Origin: an uncultured Clostridia bacterium
Lineage (GTDB): Bacteria; Bacillota; Clostridia; TANB77; CAG-508
Assembly (NCBI GenBank): GCA_934167755.1
Contig: CAKPLT010000001.1
Location: forward strand, 124,001 to 188,000
DNA: 64,000 nt
Direction: 5' to 3'
Of the stretch, positions 51,001-59,232 are shown one piece after another; position 1 is the stretch's first letter; each line of letters begins with the position of its first letter. A program made the translations under genes and the position numbers. The notes under the pieces were generated by a model. The model saw nothing but the letters and a program-made list of their open reading frames with translations, did not search any database and was not told the origin of the DNA.

Positions 51001-51936
51001 CTATAATGATTTATTAACTTGAATATTAGAATAGTTATTCATGAACACATCATCATCTTTTTTATAGAATTCAGGGTAAACTGCCTGTATCCATATTCTT
51101 GCTACACAATATGCCAATATAATATCACTATCTTTTACTTTTTTTGTTGTGCATACGCATTGAACAATATGACTTAACACTCTTTCTATTGGATTGACTA
51201 TGAATCCAAGTGTATCAATTAGAAATAAATCAATTAAAGAACTAGTTATATTGTAAATAACAAGAATAATAATGAATTGTATTATGGTAATTTCAAATAA
51301 ACCAATATGTAAAATGTTTGGTACAACTAATATAATTGCTGAAGAAGCTAGTATTTCAGAGATAAGCTCTCTGACAGATTCTTCAGTCAAAAACCGACTA
51401 CCACAGTCTGAACAAAATCTGGAAGATTTTCGTATTTCTTGCATATTTTTTGGTAATCTCTTATTTTTTTCAAGAAAATTAACCATCATATGTTCTGCTG
51501 AATGCTTGCTTTTTAATGAATGAGAAATAGTTAATGCGTTTACAATTGAAGTTATTATTTCAAACATTGAAAGGAATATAGATATATTAAAAAGGACAAT
51601 AAATGCACTATCAATACATTCATTTATTGCAAAAAGAATTGTAACTAAAACCACATCGATAGGAATTAATATAAATAAAGATTTAATTAATCCTTTAAAG
51701 ACTGCTTTATTTTTAAACATTGTCAAAATGCTTACTTTATTTTCTTCCTCTTTTTCTTCCTCCATTTTTTTTATTAAAATATTTCCTTCACATTTTTCAA
51801 TTGCTGTAATGTATGTGGTGTCGTCATCAAGATAAAAGCGTATTTCATCTTGTGAGCTTGACGCGTGATATACTATGAGTTCTTCAAGGTTATTATCCTT
51901 AAAAATAGTGTTGTTTTCTGTGTTCCGGTTTTCCAT
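51001..51936 (-). CDS. DUF1385 (YqhQ)-like membrane protein
   Basis: 311 residues with a GGAGG site. The core KHSAEHMMVNFLEKNKRLPKNMQEIRKSSRFCSDCGSRFL corresponds to the DUF1385 motif (HGAEH...HxRCGTxFL) with several changes: YHGAEHK is KHSAEHM and the His before RCG is absent. Four or more membrane helices surround it, and the acidic N-terminal part is soluble. DUF1385 proteins are described as putative metal-dependent membrane enzymes; this diverged copy may not be active. Confidence 0.65.
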   Translation of the reverse strand: MENRNTENNTIFKDNNLEELIVYHASSSQDEIRFYLDDDTTYITAIEKCEGNILIKKMEEEKEEENKVSILTMFKNKAVFKGLIKSLFILIPIDVVLVTILFAINECIDSAFIVLFNISIFLSMFEIITSIVNALTISHSLKSKHSAEHMMVNFLEKNKRLPKNMQEIRKSSRFCSDCGSRFLTEESVRELISEILASSAIILVVPNILHIGLFEITIIQFIIILVIYNITSSLIDLFLIDTLGFIVNPIERVLSHIVQCVCTTKKVKDSDIILAYCVARIWIQAVYPEFYKKDDDVFMNNYSNIQVNKSL

Positions 51937-52050
51937 TTTTTGATTACCTCCGTAATAAGTTAATAATTTTTTATAATTTTCGTTGGAATTTTTACTATTT
52001 TATCATATATTTATAAAATTTTCAACACTGAAATGTTCAATTAGTAACTC

Positions 52051-52150
52051 AAGAATTATATTTATGGTATATATGGTATTAGTAAAACACATTTAGCTTG
52101 TTGTATTGCAAATGAATTAATAAAAATTCTGAAATCAGTAATATTTGAAT
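52051..52150 (+). pseudogene. Remnant of a DnaC/IstB-type ATPase gene
   Basis: The open stretch reads YGIYGISKTHLACCIANELIK then ILKSVIF, matching the Walker A region of DnaC-like helicase loaders (YGxxGxGKTHLAxAIANELI). It has no start, no ribosome site and no continuation on either side. Probably the leftover of a mobile element or an ancestral dnaC. Confidence 0.6.
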
Positions 52151-52198
52151 TTACCATAAAACTCTTATACTTGATGACAATTGTTAAGCTATTAGTTA

Positions 52199-52813
52199 TT
52201 AAATATTATTTCTATTAATCTTTAACCTAATAAACTCACCGTTATTTAATTTTGTAATTTGTATATTATTTTCTTTTTCGTATTTTTCAATTTTTTCTTT
52301 TAGTTCTTCATCAGCTTCATCATAATGAGGATATATGCGAAAAGTTGTTAAGCTTAATCCTTTATATGTTTTAAATACTTTATCATATTTAGATTTTGTT
52401 CCTTTTTTTATGTCATATACCCACTTGCAATCTTCTCCCATTATTATACTACCAGCACTTTCACCAATGTATATTCCTTTTTTTAGGAATTCAATTATAT
52501 ATTCTTTAAAATTACTTGTGTTATTTAATTCTATCAGTTCCCCAGGATCTCCACCTAATACATATATTACATCATATTCTAGAATTTTTTCTAAATTTGA
52601 TTCATCAATATCAAGTAAATCAACCTGTCTAGCTCCTATTTTTTCAAAATTATCTTTTACATCTTTTCTAGAATTTATATTAGTTGTTTTTGCTGCATTT
52701 CCTATTAATAAAACTCTTTTTCCTTTTGATATTTCTTCAAATAATTTTTCTATTTTTTTACTTCTTTTTCCATTATTATTAAAGCCATTAGCTGTTAAAA
52801 TTATATTTTTCAT
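52199..52813 (-). CDS. Peptidase S51-like protein (dipeptidase E family)
   Basis: 204 residues from the ATG at 52813, behind AAAGGAATAG. VLGGDPGELIEL and the nucleophile motif IGESAGSIIMG (Ser) are the class I glutamine-amidotransferase-like fold of peptidase E, which cleaves Asp-X dipeptides. The His of the triad is probably in YPHYDEADEEL. Single-gene unit; the tRNA-Leu gene lies upstream on the same strand. Confidence 0.85.
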   Translation of the reverse strand: MKNIILTANGFNNNGKRSKKIEKLFEEISKGKRVLLIGNAAKTTNINSRKDVKDNFEKIGARQVDLLDIDESNLEKILEYDVIYVLGGDPGELIELNNTSNFKEYIIEFLKKGIYIGESAGSIIMGEDCKWVYDIKKGTKSKYDKVFKTYKGLSLTTFRIYPHYDEADEELKEKIEKYEKENNIQITKLNNGEFIRLKINRNNI

Positions 52814-52915
52814 ATTAAATTCTATTCCTTTCTTGCCTTGTTTAAATGCACACACAGCAATGAAAACCTTGGATTTAAAGTATTTTAACTATAAATCAAA
52901 ATTGAAAATAAGAAT

Positions 52916-52940
52916 AAAAAAAACAGAAACCTGTTTTTTT
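52916..52940. terminator. Terminator of tRNA-Leu
   Basis: AAAAAAACAG / CTGTTTTTTT with AAAC loop; on the minus strand it follows the tRNA directly. Confidence 0.8.
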
Positions 52941-52941
52941 C

Positions 52942-53024
52942 TGGTGCCCAAAGTGGGACTCGAACCCACATGGTTTCCCGCACGATTTTGAGTCGTGTGC
53001 GTCTGCCAGTTCCGCCATTCGGGC
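52942..53024 (-). tRNA. tRNA-Leu (anticodon CAA)
   Basis: Acceptor GCCCGAA/TTTGGGC, anticodon stem CACGA/TCGTG with loop CTCAAAA, a short variable arm typical of Leu (GCGGGAAACCATGT), TTCGAGT T-loop and encoded CCA. Confidence 0.9.
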
Positions 53025-53114
53025 AAATAATTTAAAATATTACAAAATAAATTTGCATCTCAAATATATTATCACAAAAAGAAAATTTTGTCTAGTCCCA
53101 AAATGCATTTTCTA

Positions 53115-53143
53115 TTGACTATTTGGAAAAATTAATGTATTAT
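53115..53143 (+). promoter_or_regulatory. clpE promoter
   Basis: TTGACT, 17 bp, TATTAT. No clear CtsR-type GGTCAAA direct repeat was seen. Confidence 0.5.
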
Positions 53144-53179
53144 ATATAATATTAAAAAAGAAAAGAGGAAAATTTATAT

Positions 53180-55597
53180 ATGTTATGTTCAGATTGCAAT
53201 AAAAACAATGCAGAAATATTTATAAATAAAATCGAAAATGGCCAATCATCAATGGAAGGGCTATGTAGAGAATGTGCTCAAAAAAGAGGCATAGATATTC
53301 CTAATATGCCACCAGTAGACAATAAGCAAGAAAAACAAAACAATAGCGGAAATAGCCAGAAAACAAAGCAAAATAGTAATAATAGTAATATACCACCAAT
53401 AAATAATATAGATATGACAAATATGTCAAAACAACTTGAAAGTTTATTTAAAGATTTATCAACAAATTTAAAAATGGAAAATCTTGAAGGACTAGAAGAC
53501 TTTGATCCAGAAGATTTTGAACAAGAAGACTATGAAAATGATGAAGAAGGAGAAAACAATTCAGGAAATCCATTAGGAATTCCAATTGGTTCTATATTTG
53601 CTAGTATCGTACCAAGAAAGCAAGGACAAAATGAGGAAGAATCAAATGGAAGACAAAAAGTAAAAGTTGACAAAAAGAAAAGCAAAAAGAAGAAAAAATA
53701 TTTAGATGTTTATGGAACAAATCTTACAGTAAAGGCAAAAAACAATGAATTAGATATGGTAATTGGTAGGGACAAAGAAATACAAAGGGTAATTCAAATT
53801 TTAAATAGGCGTACAAAAAATAATCCATGTTTAATTGGGGAACCTGGTGTTGGAAAAACAGCAATAGCACAAGGGCTAGCCATTAAAATTGCAAATAACA
53901 ATGTACCAGCAAAACTTTTAAATAAAGAAGTATATTTATTAGATATGACAGCTGTTATAGCAGGAACACAATTTAGAGGACAATTCGAAGCTAGAATGAA
54001 AGGCATTATTGATGAATGTAGAGAATATGGAAATATAATACTTGTAATTGATGAAATTCACAATATTATAGGAGCAGGTGATGGAGAGCATTCAATGAAT
54101 GCTGCTAATATTTTAAAACCATCATTATCTAATGGAGAAATTCAGTTAATTGGTACAACAACATTAAAAGAATATAGAAAGTATATAGAAAAAGATTCTG
54201 CATTAGAAAGAAGATTCCAACAAGTAATAGTTGAAGAACCAGATATTGAAGAATCAATTAAAATCTTAGAAGGAATAAAAAAATATTATGAAGAATATCA
54301 TAAAGTAAAAATTTCAAATGATGTAATAAAACAAACTGTTATAATGTCAGAAAAATATATACATGATAGGTTTTTGCCTGATAAAGCAATAGATATACTT
54401 GATGAAGCATGTTCAAGAATTAACTTAGAAAATAAAGAATTATTTAAATTAGAAATGTTAAAACAAGAATTAGCACAAGTTCAAGCACAAAAAGAAGATG
54501 CAGCACAAGCAGATTCAACAGAAGATTATCAAAAAGCTGCAGATTTAAAAACACAAGAATGTAGACTAATTGAAGAAATAGACCAATTAAATAGTACAAT
54601 TCAATTAAAAAATCTTACAACACAGGATATAGCACAGGTAATTGAAAATTGGACTAAGATTCCTGTTAAGAAAATAACAGAAGCTGAAACTCAAAAATTG
54701 TTAAACTTAGAAACAAATCTTCATACAAGAATAATTGGTCAAGACAAGGCTGTTAGTGCAGTATCTCGTGCAATAAGAAGAAATCGCGCAGGACTACAAA
54801 GCACAAAACGTCCACCATCATTTATATTCGTAGGTCCAACAGGTGTTGGTAAAACAGAATTAGCTAAAAGCTTAGCATATGAAATGTTTGGATCAGAGGA
54901 CTCAATAATTCGTGTTGACATGTCAGAATATATGGAAAGTCATTCAACATCAAAATTAATAGGTGCACCTCCAGGATATGTTGGATATGATGATGCAGGT
55001 CAACTTACTGAAAAAGTTAAAAGAAAACCATATTCAATAATACTTTTAGATGAAATAGAAAAAGCTCATCCAGATGTATTTAATATATTACTTCAAGTTC
55101 TAGATGATGGTAAACTTACAGATTCACAAGGAAATACAGTAAGTTTCCAAAATACAATAATTATTATGACATCAAATGCTGGTTCAAACTTAAATAATAA
55201 TTCAATTGGATTTGCAAAACAAACAGTTGATACAAGTAAAATTGAAGAAAATTTAAAACAAGTATTTAGACCCGAATTTTTAAATAGAATTGATGAAATT
55301 ATTGTATTTGATTCATTAACAAGACCTGAATTAATACAAATAGTTGATTTAATGTTAAAAGATACAAAGAAAGCATTAGATGATAAAAATATAAATTTAA
55401 CAGTTTCAGAAAGTGCAAAAGATTTTATATTAGACAAAGGTACTAATCTAAAATTTGGTGCTCGTCCTTTAAGAAGAGCAATTCAAAGATATGTAGAAGA
55501 TGAAATTTCAGAAATGATTTTAAGAGCAGATGTTCATGAAGGGCAAAACATTAATGTAAACTTAGAAAATGATAATTTGAAATTTGAGGTAAACTAA
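53180..55597 (+). CDS. clpE: ClpE-type AAA+ unfoldase (Clp protease ATP-binding subunit)
   Basis: 805 residues. The N-terminal zinc finger LCSDCNK..LCRECAQ is the mark of ClpE; there is no Clp-N repeat domain. A low-complexity Asn/Gln/acidic linker runs to about 180. The first AAA domain has GEPGVGKTA and the second GPTGVGKTEL, with sensor and arginine fingers; the middle region has a UVR-like coiled coil. IGF in NNSIGFAK suggests contact with ClpP, though the canonical tripeptide loop was not examined further. It unfolds proteins for ClpP. Longer than B. subtilis ClpE because of the linker. Confidence 0.9.
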   Translation: MLCSDCNKNNAEIFINKIENGQSSMEGLCRECAQKRGIDIPNMPPVDNKQEKQNNSGNSQKTKQNSNNSNIPPINNIDMTNMSKQLESLFKDLSTNLKMENLEGLEDFDPEDFEQEDYENDEEGENNSGNPLGIPIGSIFASIVPRKQGQNEEESNGRQKVKVDKKKSKKKKKYLDVYGTNLTVKAKNNELDMVIGRDKEIQRVIQILNRRTKNNPCLIGEPGVGKTAIAQGLAIKIANNNVPAKLLNKEVYLLDMTAVIAGTQFRGQFEARMKGIIDECREYGNIILVIDEIHNIIGAGDGEHSMNAANILKPSLSNGEIQLIGTTTLKEYRKYIEKDSALERRFQQVIVEEPDIEESIKILEGIKKYYEEYHKVKISNDVIKQTVIMSEKYIHDRFLPDKAIDILDEACSRINLENKELFKLEMLKQELAQVQAQKEDAAQADSTEDYQKAADLKTQECRLIEEIDQLNSTIQLKNLTTQDIAQVIENWTKIPVKKITEAETQKLLNLETNLHTRIIGQDKAVSAVSRAIRRNRAGLQSTKRPPSFIFVGPTGVGKTELAKSLAYEMFGSEDSIIRVDMSEYMESHSTSKLIGAPPGYVGYDDAGQLTEKVKRKPYSIILLDEIEKAHPDVFNILLQVLDDGKLTDSQGNTVSFQNTIIIMTSNAGSNLNNNSIGFAKQTVDTSKIEENLKQVFRPEFLNRIDEIIVFDSLTRPELIQIVDLMLKDTKKALDDKNINLTVSESAKDFILDKGTNLKFGARPLRRAIQRYVEDEISEMILRADVHEGQNINVNLENDNLKFEVN

Positions 55598-55600
55598 GAT

Positions 55601-55634
55601 AAGGGCAAAATGGGACGGTTCTCTTTTTGCCCTT
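55601..55634 (+). repeat. Hairpin presenting a GGGACGGTTCTC loop
   Basis: Arms AAGGGCAAAA / TTTTGCCCTT enclose TGGGACGGTTCTCT. It follows clpE and could end its transcript. The loop motif matches short repeats that accompany RAYT genes in many Clostridia. Confidence 0.6.
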
Positions 55635-55660
55635 GTGATTTTGTGAAAGGAAATAATTAA

Positions 55661-56200
55661 ATGAAGAAAGAAAATATACCAAATATTTTAACAATAATAC
55701 GTTTTATTTTAATACCATTTATTTTTACATCTGTAGTAAATAATGATTATTTAGTAGCACTGATATTTTTTACAGTTTCTGCAATAACTGATGTTCTTGA
55801 TGGTTATATTGCACGAAAATATAATTATATAACAGATCTTGGAAAATTGATTGATCCGCTTGCAGATAAATTAACACAAGTTTCATTACTATTATCATTG
55901 GCTATTTTAAAAATTTTACCATGGTGGATTTTTGCAATAGTCTTTATAAAAGAATGCGTTATGGTAATATCAGCATCATTGCTGTATAAAAGAAAAGATG
56001 TAGTTGTTTATAGTAAATGGTATGGAAAACTTGCAACTGTATTATTTTATTTGGCAATAGTATTTTCATTAATTATAAATCAATTCCATATCCAAATTCC
56101 ATTTAAAATTGATTTATATTTATACTATCTAGCAATAATTGCCACAATATTTTCTTTAATTATGTATTCAATAAAATTTAAAATAAAAAAAGAAATGTGA
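55661..56200 (+). CDS. pgsA: CDP-diacylglycerol--glycerol-3-phosphate 3-phosphatidyltransferase
   Basis: Makes phosphatidylglycerol phosphate at the membrane. The CDP-alcohol phosphotransferase signature is DVLDGYIARKYNYITDLGKLIDPLADKL (D-G-x2-A-R-x8-G-x3-D-x3-D). 179 residues with about six hydrophobic segments. AAAGGAAA precedes the ATG. Confidence 0.93.
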   Translation: MKKENIPNILTIIRFILIPFIFTSVVNNDYLVALIFFTVSAITDVLDGYIARKYNYITDLGKLIDPLADKLTQVSLLLSLAILKILPWWIFAIVFIKECVMVISASLLYKRKDVVVYSKWYGKLATVLFYLAIVFSLIINQFHIQIPFKIDLYLYYLAIIATIFSLIMYSIKFKIKKEM

Positions 56201-56228
56201 AAATTCTGTGAATTTTAGCAATCTACTA

Positions 56229-56257
56229 TTGACACTGCTAAAAACTAGATATATAAT
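56229..56257 (+). promoter_or_regulatory. hsp20 promoter
   Basis: TTGACA, 17 bp, TATAAT: a consensus promoter 95 bp before the start. No CIRCE element is visible. Confidence 0.75.
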
Positions 56258-56351
56258 AAGTATGTAAATAGAAATTAACCAAATGGTTAATAATATATTA
56301 TGTGCAACCGAATAGGTGTCAACACATAAAATTATAGGGAGGTAATGTATT

Positions 56352-56771
56352 ATGATGATGATACCAAGAAGAAATGGAAATGGATTAGATTTTTGGGATG
56401 AGGTTTTACCTGATTCATTTTTCACAGAAAAAGAAAGTAAATTAATGAAAACCGATTTAAAAGAAAAAGATGGAAAATACTTTTTAGAAATTGATATACC
56501 AGGATATGACAAAGAAGATATAAGAATAGAATTACACGAAGGATATTTAACAGTAACAGCAGAAAGAAATGAAGAAAAAGAAGATAAACATGCTAAATAT
56601 CTAAAAAGAGAAAGATTCTCAGGAATGTGTTCAAGAAGCTATTATGTTGGAGAAAATGTAAGTGAAGAGGACATTAAAGCAAATTTCAAAAACGGAATAT
56701 TAACTATAGAATTTCCAAAAGAACCTGAAAAGAGAATTGAAGAAAAGAAATATATTCCAATTGGAGAATAA
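56352..56771 (+). CDS. Hsp20/alpha-crystallin small heat shock protein
   Basis: 139 residues. The alpha-crystallin domain (about 36-130) contains KYFLEIDIPGYDKEDIRIELHEGYLTVTAER and ends NGILTIEFPKEPEKR with the family GxLTI/E motif. The C-terminal YIPIGE contains the I-x-I motif used in oligomer assembly. AGGGAGGT before the ATG. Holds unfolding proteins in the cytosol. Confidence 0.93.
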   Translation: MMMIPRRNGNGLDFWDEVLPDSFFTEKESKLMKTDLKEKDGKYFLEIDIPGYDKEDIRIELHEGYLTVTAERNEEKEDKHAKYLKRERFSGMCSRSYYVGENVSEEDIKANFKNGILTIEFPKEPEKRIEEKKYIPIGE

Positions 56772-56786
56772 AAGTGAAAAAATGTA

Positions 56787-56815
56787 TTGATAATTTTCTA
56801 AAAAAATGATAATAT
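56787..56815 (+). promoter_or_regulatory. pyrG promoter
   Basis: TTGATA, 17 bp, TAATAT, ahead of a leader terminator. Confidence 0.55.
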
Positions 56816-56830
56816 ATTAATATGATTATG

Positions 56831-56882
56831 ATAGATTAAAAAAAAACCGATTTTGTAGTTTTTATTTTAATCTATTTTTTTT
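56831..56882 (+). terminator. pyrG leader terminator (attenuator)
   Basis: ATAGATTAAAA / TTTTAATCTAT stem followed by eight T, between the promoter and the pyrG ribosome site (GGAGG 56891). It implies control by antitermination; the initially transcribed region is not the GGGC type known from Bacillus pyrG. Confidence 0.6.
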
Positions 56883-56902
56883 ATTTAATAGGAGGAGAAA
56901 CA

Positions 56903-58501
56903 ATGAACACAAAATATGTATTTGTAACAGGTGGAGTAGTATCAGGACTAGGAAAAGGAATAACAGCAGCATCATTAGGAAGATTATTAAAAAATAGAGG
57001 GTATAAAGTAACAATTCAAAAATTTGATCCATATATAAATGTAGATCCAGGAACAATGAGTCCATATGAACATGGAGAAGTATTTGTAACAGATGATGGA
57101 GCAGAAACAGACTTAGATTTAGGACATTATGAAAGATTTATAGACGAAAATTTAACAAAGAACTCAAGTGTAACAATGGGAAAAGTATATTCAAGTGTTA
57201 TAGAAAAAGAAAGAAGAGGGGATTACTTAGGAAAAACAGTTCAAGTAATACCACATATAACAAATGAGATAAAAGAAAAAATTTATAGTTTTGAAAATAC
57301 TGACACAGATATAGTAATAACAGAAGTTGGTGGAACTGTAGGAGACATAGAAGGTTTATCTATAATAGAAGCAATTCGTCAAGTAGGATTAGAAAAAAAT
57401 CCGGAAGATGTTGTATACATACATGTAACATTATTACCATACATATTTGGTTCAAATGAAATAAAATCAAAACCAACACAACATTCAGTAAAGGAATTAC
57501 AAAGTTTAGGAATACAACCTAATATATTAGTATGTAGAACAGAACAAGAAATTCCAGAAACTATAAAAGATAAATTAGCATTATTCTGTAATGTTAGAAA
57601 AAGTAGTGTAATTGAAAATAAAACAGCAGATAATTTATATGCAGTACCATTAATGCTTGAAGAAGAAGGATTAGGTAGAGAGGTATGTAATCACTTAAGA
57701 CTTGATAAATATGTGCCAGATAATAGAGAATGGCAAGAAATGATTGATAATGTAAGAAGTATTGGTGATGAATCTGTAAATATTGCAATTGTTGGAAAAT
57801 ATATCAAATTAGATGATTCATATTTATCAGTAATTGAAAGTTTACATCATGCGGGATTTACGAATAAAGTTAAAGTAAATATAAAATTAATAGATTGTGA
57901 ATCAATAAATCCAGAAACCGCAAAAGAAAAATTATCAGGATTACAAGGAATTATAGTTCCTGGAGGTTTTGGAAATAGAGGAGTAGAAGGAAAAATTGAG
58001 ACAATTAAATATGCAAGAGAAAATAATATCCCATTTTTAGGAATTTGTCTAGGAATGCAAATGGCAGTTGTTGAATTTGCAAGAAATGTATTAGGATTAA
58101 AGGATGCAAATTCTGCTGAATTTGATGAAAAGACAACAAATCCTGTTATACATATTATGGATGACCAAATAGGAGTGGATAAAAAAGGCGGAACAATGAG
58201 ACTTGGAGCTTATCCATGTATAATAAAAGATGGAACTCTTGCTAAAGAGTTATATGGAACAGAAAAGATTTCTGAAAGACATAGACATAGATATGAATAT
58301 AATAATGAATATAAAGAAAAATTAGAAGATGCTGGTTTGATTTGTTCAGGAATATCTCCTGATAGTAAATTAGTTGAGATTGTAGAATATAGAAACCATC
58401 CATATTTTATTGCTGGACAATTTCATCCAGAATTAAAGTCTAGACCCAATAGACCAGCTCCATTATTTGTTGGTTTAGTGAAAGCTGCTAAAAGTATATA
58501 G
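56903..58501 (+). CDS. pyrG: CTP synthase
   Basis: Converts UTP to CTP with glutamine. The N-terminal synthetase domain begins KYVFVTGGVVSGLGKGI with the P-loop and includes DPYINVDPGTMSPYEHGEVFV. The C-terminal glutamine amidotransferase domain has the oxyanion and nucleophile motif FLGICLGMQ and the His/Glu in AGQFHPEL. 532 residues, normal length. AGGAGG before the ATG. Confidence 0.97.
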   Translation: MNTKYVFVTGGVVSGLGKGITAASLGRLLKNRGYKVTIQKFDPYINVDPGTMSPYEHGEVFVTDDGAETDLDLGHYERFIDENLTKNSSVTMGKVYSSVIEKERRGDYLGKTVQVIPHITNEIKEKIYSFENTDTDIVITEVGGTVGDIEGLSIIEAIRQVGLEKNPEDVVYIHVTLLPYIFGSNEIKSKPTQHSVKELQSLGIQPNILVCRTEQEIPETIKDKLALFCNVRKSSVIENKTADNLYAVPLMLEEEGLGREVCNHLRLDKYVPDNREWQEMIDNVRSIGDESVNIAIVGKYIKLDDSYLSVIESLHHAGFTNKVKVNIKLIDCESINPETAKEKLSGLQGIIVPGGFGNRGVEGKIETIKYARENNIPFLGICLGMQMAVVEFARNVLGLKDANSAEFDEKTTNPVIHIMDDQIGVDKKGGTMRLGAYPCIIKDGTLAKELYGTEKISERHRHRYEYNNEYKEKLEDAGLICSGISPDSKLVEIVEYRNHPYFIAGQFHPELKSRPNRPAPLFVGLVKAAKSI

Positions 58502-58513
58502 TTTAGAGACTAG

Positions 58514-58624
58514 AAAAGAAATATATAATTTTATCGTTTAACTGCGGACGCTTTGCTATTTTAAATTTGTTTTTAACAAATTTAAAACACCTTGTTAAAC
58601 TTTAAAATTATATATTTCTTTTTT
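58514..58624. repeat. 111-bp palindromic element after pyrG
   Basis: Outer arms AAAGAAATATATAATTTTA..GTTTAAC and its complement (about 28 bp), inner arms TTTTAAATTTGT / ACAAATTTAAAA, and the asymmetric GCGGACGC stretch between them. It may act as a pyrG terminator or be a MITE-like insertion. The following 160 bases are AT-rich without a gene. Confidence 0.65.
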
Positions 58625-58786
58625 GTATTTAAAGGGCTATTATTAGCTTTTTGAACTTTTTCTTGTAATCTAAAATTAAAATTAAAAGAAAAAATTTAAA
58701 AAATTTATTTGTTCTAAAATTGAAACAACTTGCATAAAATAATTTGAATGCAATTGTGAATATTATGTGAAATTTGAATAAATGTA

Positions 58787-58815
58787 TTGACAAAGGATAA
58801 AAATGGGTATATATT
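58787..58815 (+). promoter_or_regulatory. groESL promoter
   Basis: TTGACA, 17 bp, TATATT. Confidence 0.8.
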
Positions 58816-58816
58816 A

Positions 58817-58843
58817 TTAGCAGTCAAACAAAAAGAGTGCTAA
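58817..58843 (+). promoter_or_regulatory. CIRCE operator (HrcA site)
   Basis: TTAGCAGTC-N9-GAGTGCTAA: the CIRCE inverted repeat with one change in the left arm (G for C). It overlaps the transcription start region of groES. HrcA itself is not in the window. Confidence 0.9.
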
Positions 58844-58908
58844 TGCAAGGTGTTAGCAATACAATTATTCTTTTACAAATTATTTTAAAGAAAGGAATGT
58901 GAGGAGAC

Positions 58909-59190
58909 ATGATAAAACCATTATCAGATAGAGTATTAATAAAAATGAAAGAAAAGGAAGAAACTACAAAAAGTGGAATAATCTTAGCAAGCACAGCACA
59001 AGAAAAACCACAAATTGCAGAAGTAATTGAAGTTGGACCAGGAAGAATAGTAGACGGAAAAAGAGAAGAAATGGAAGTAAAAAAAGGTGATAATGTAGTT
59101 GTAAGCCAATATGGTGGAACAAAAGTAAAATATGAAGGCGAAGAATACATTATTATTAGAGAAGAAGATATATTAGCAATAGTTCTTTAA
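58909..59190 (+). CDS. groES: Co-chaperonin GroES
   Basis: 93 residues. KPLSDRVLIKMKEKEETTKSGIIL and VEVKKGDNVV-type sequence are typical of the Hsp10 lid; the mobile loop is residues 16-32. It caps GroEL. It has the CIRCE-regulated promoter upstream and groEL 43 bp downstream. Confidence 0.96.
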   Translation: MIKPLSDRVLIKMKEKEETTKSGIILASTAQEKPQIAEVIEVGPGRIVDGKREEMEVKKGDNVVVSQYGGTKVKYEGEEYIIIREEDILAIVL

Positions 59191-59232
59191 AAAAGAAAAA
59201 TTTTGTAAATTAAAAGAGAGGAGAAATGAAAA

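Noticed and set aside
52335..52991. 218-codon plus-strand frame opposite the peptidase E gene and tRNA-Leu
   Set aside because: It runs antisense through the peptidase and into the tRNA; its end is tRNA sequence.
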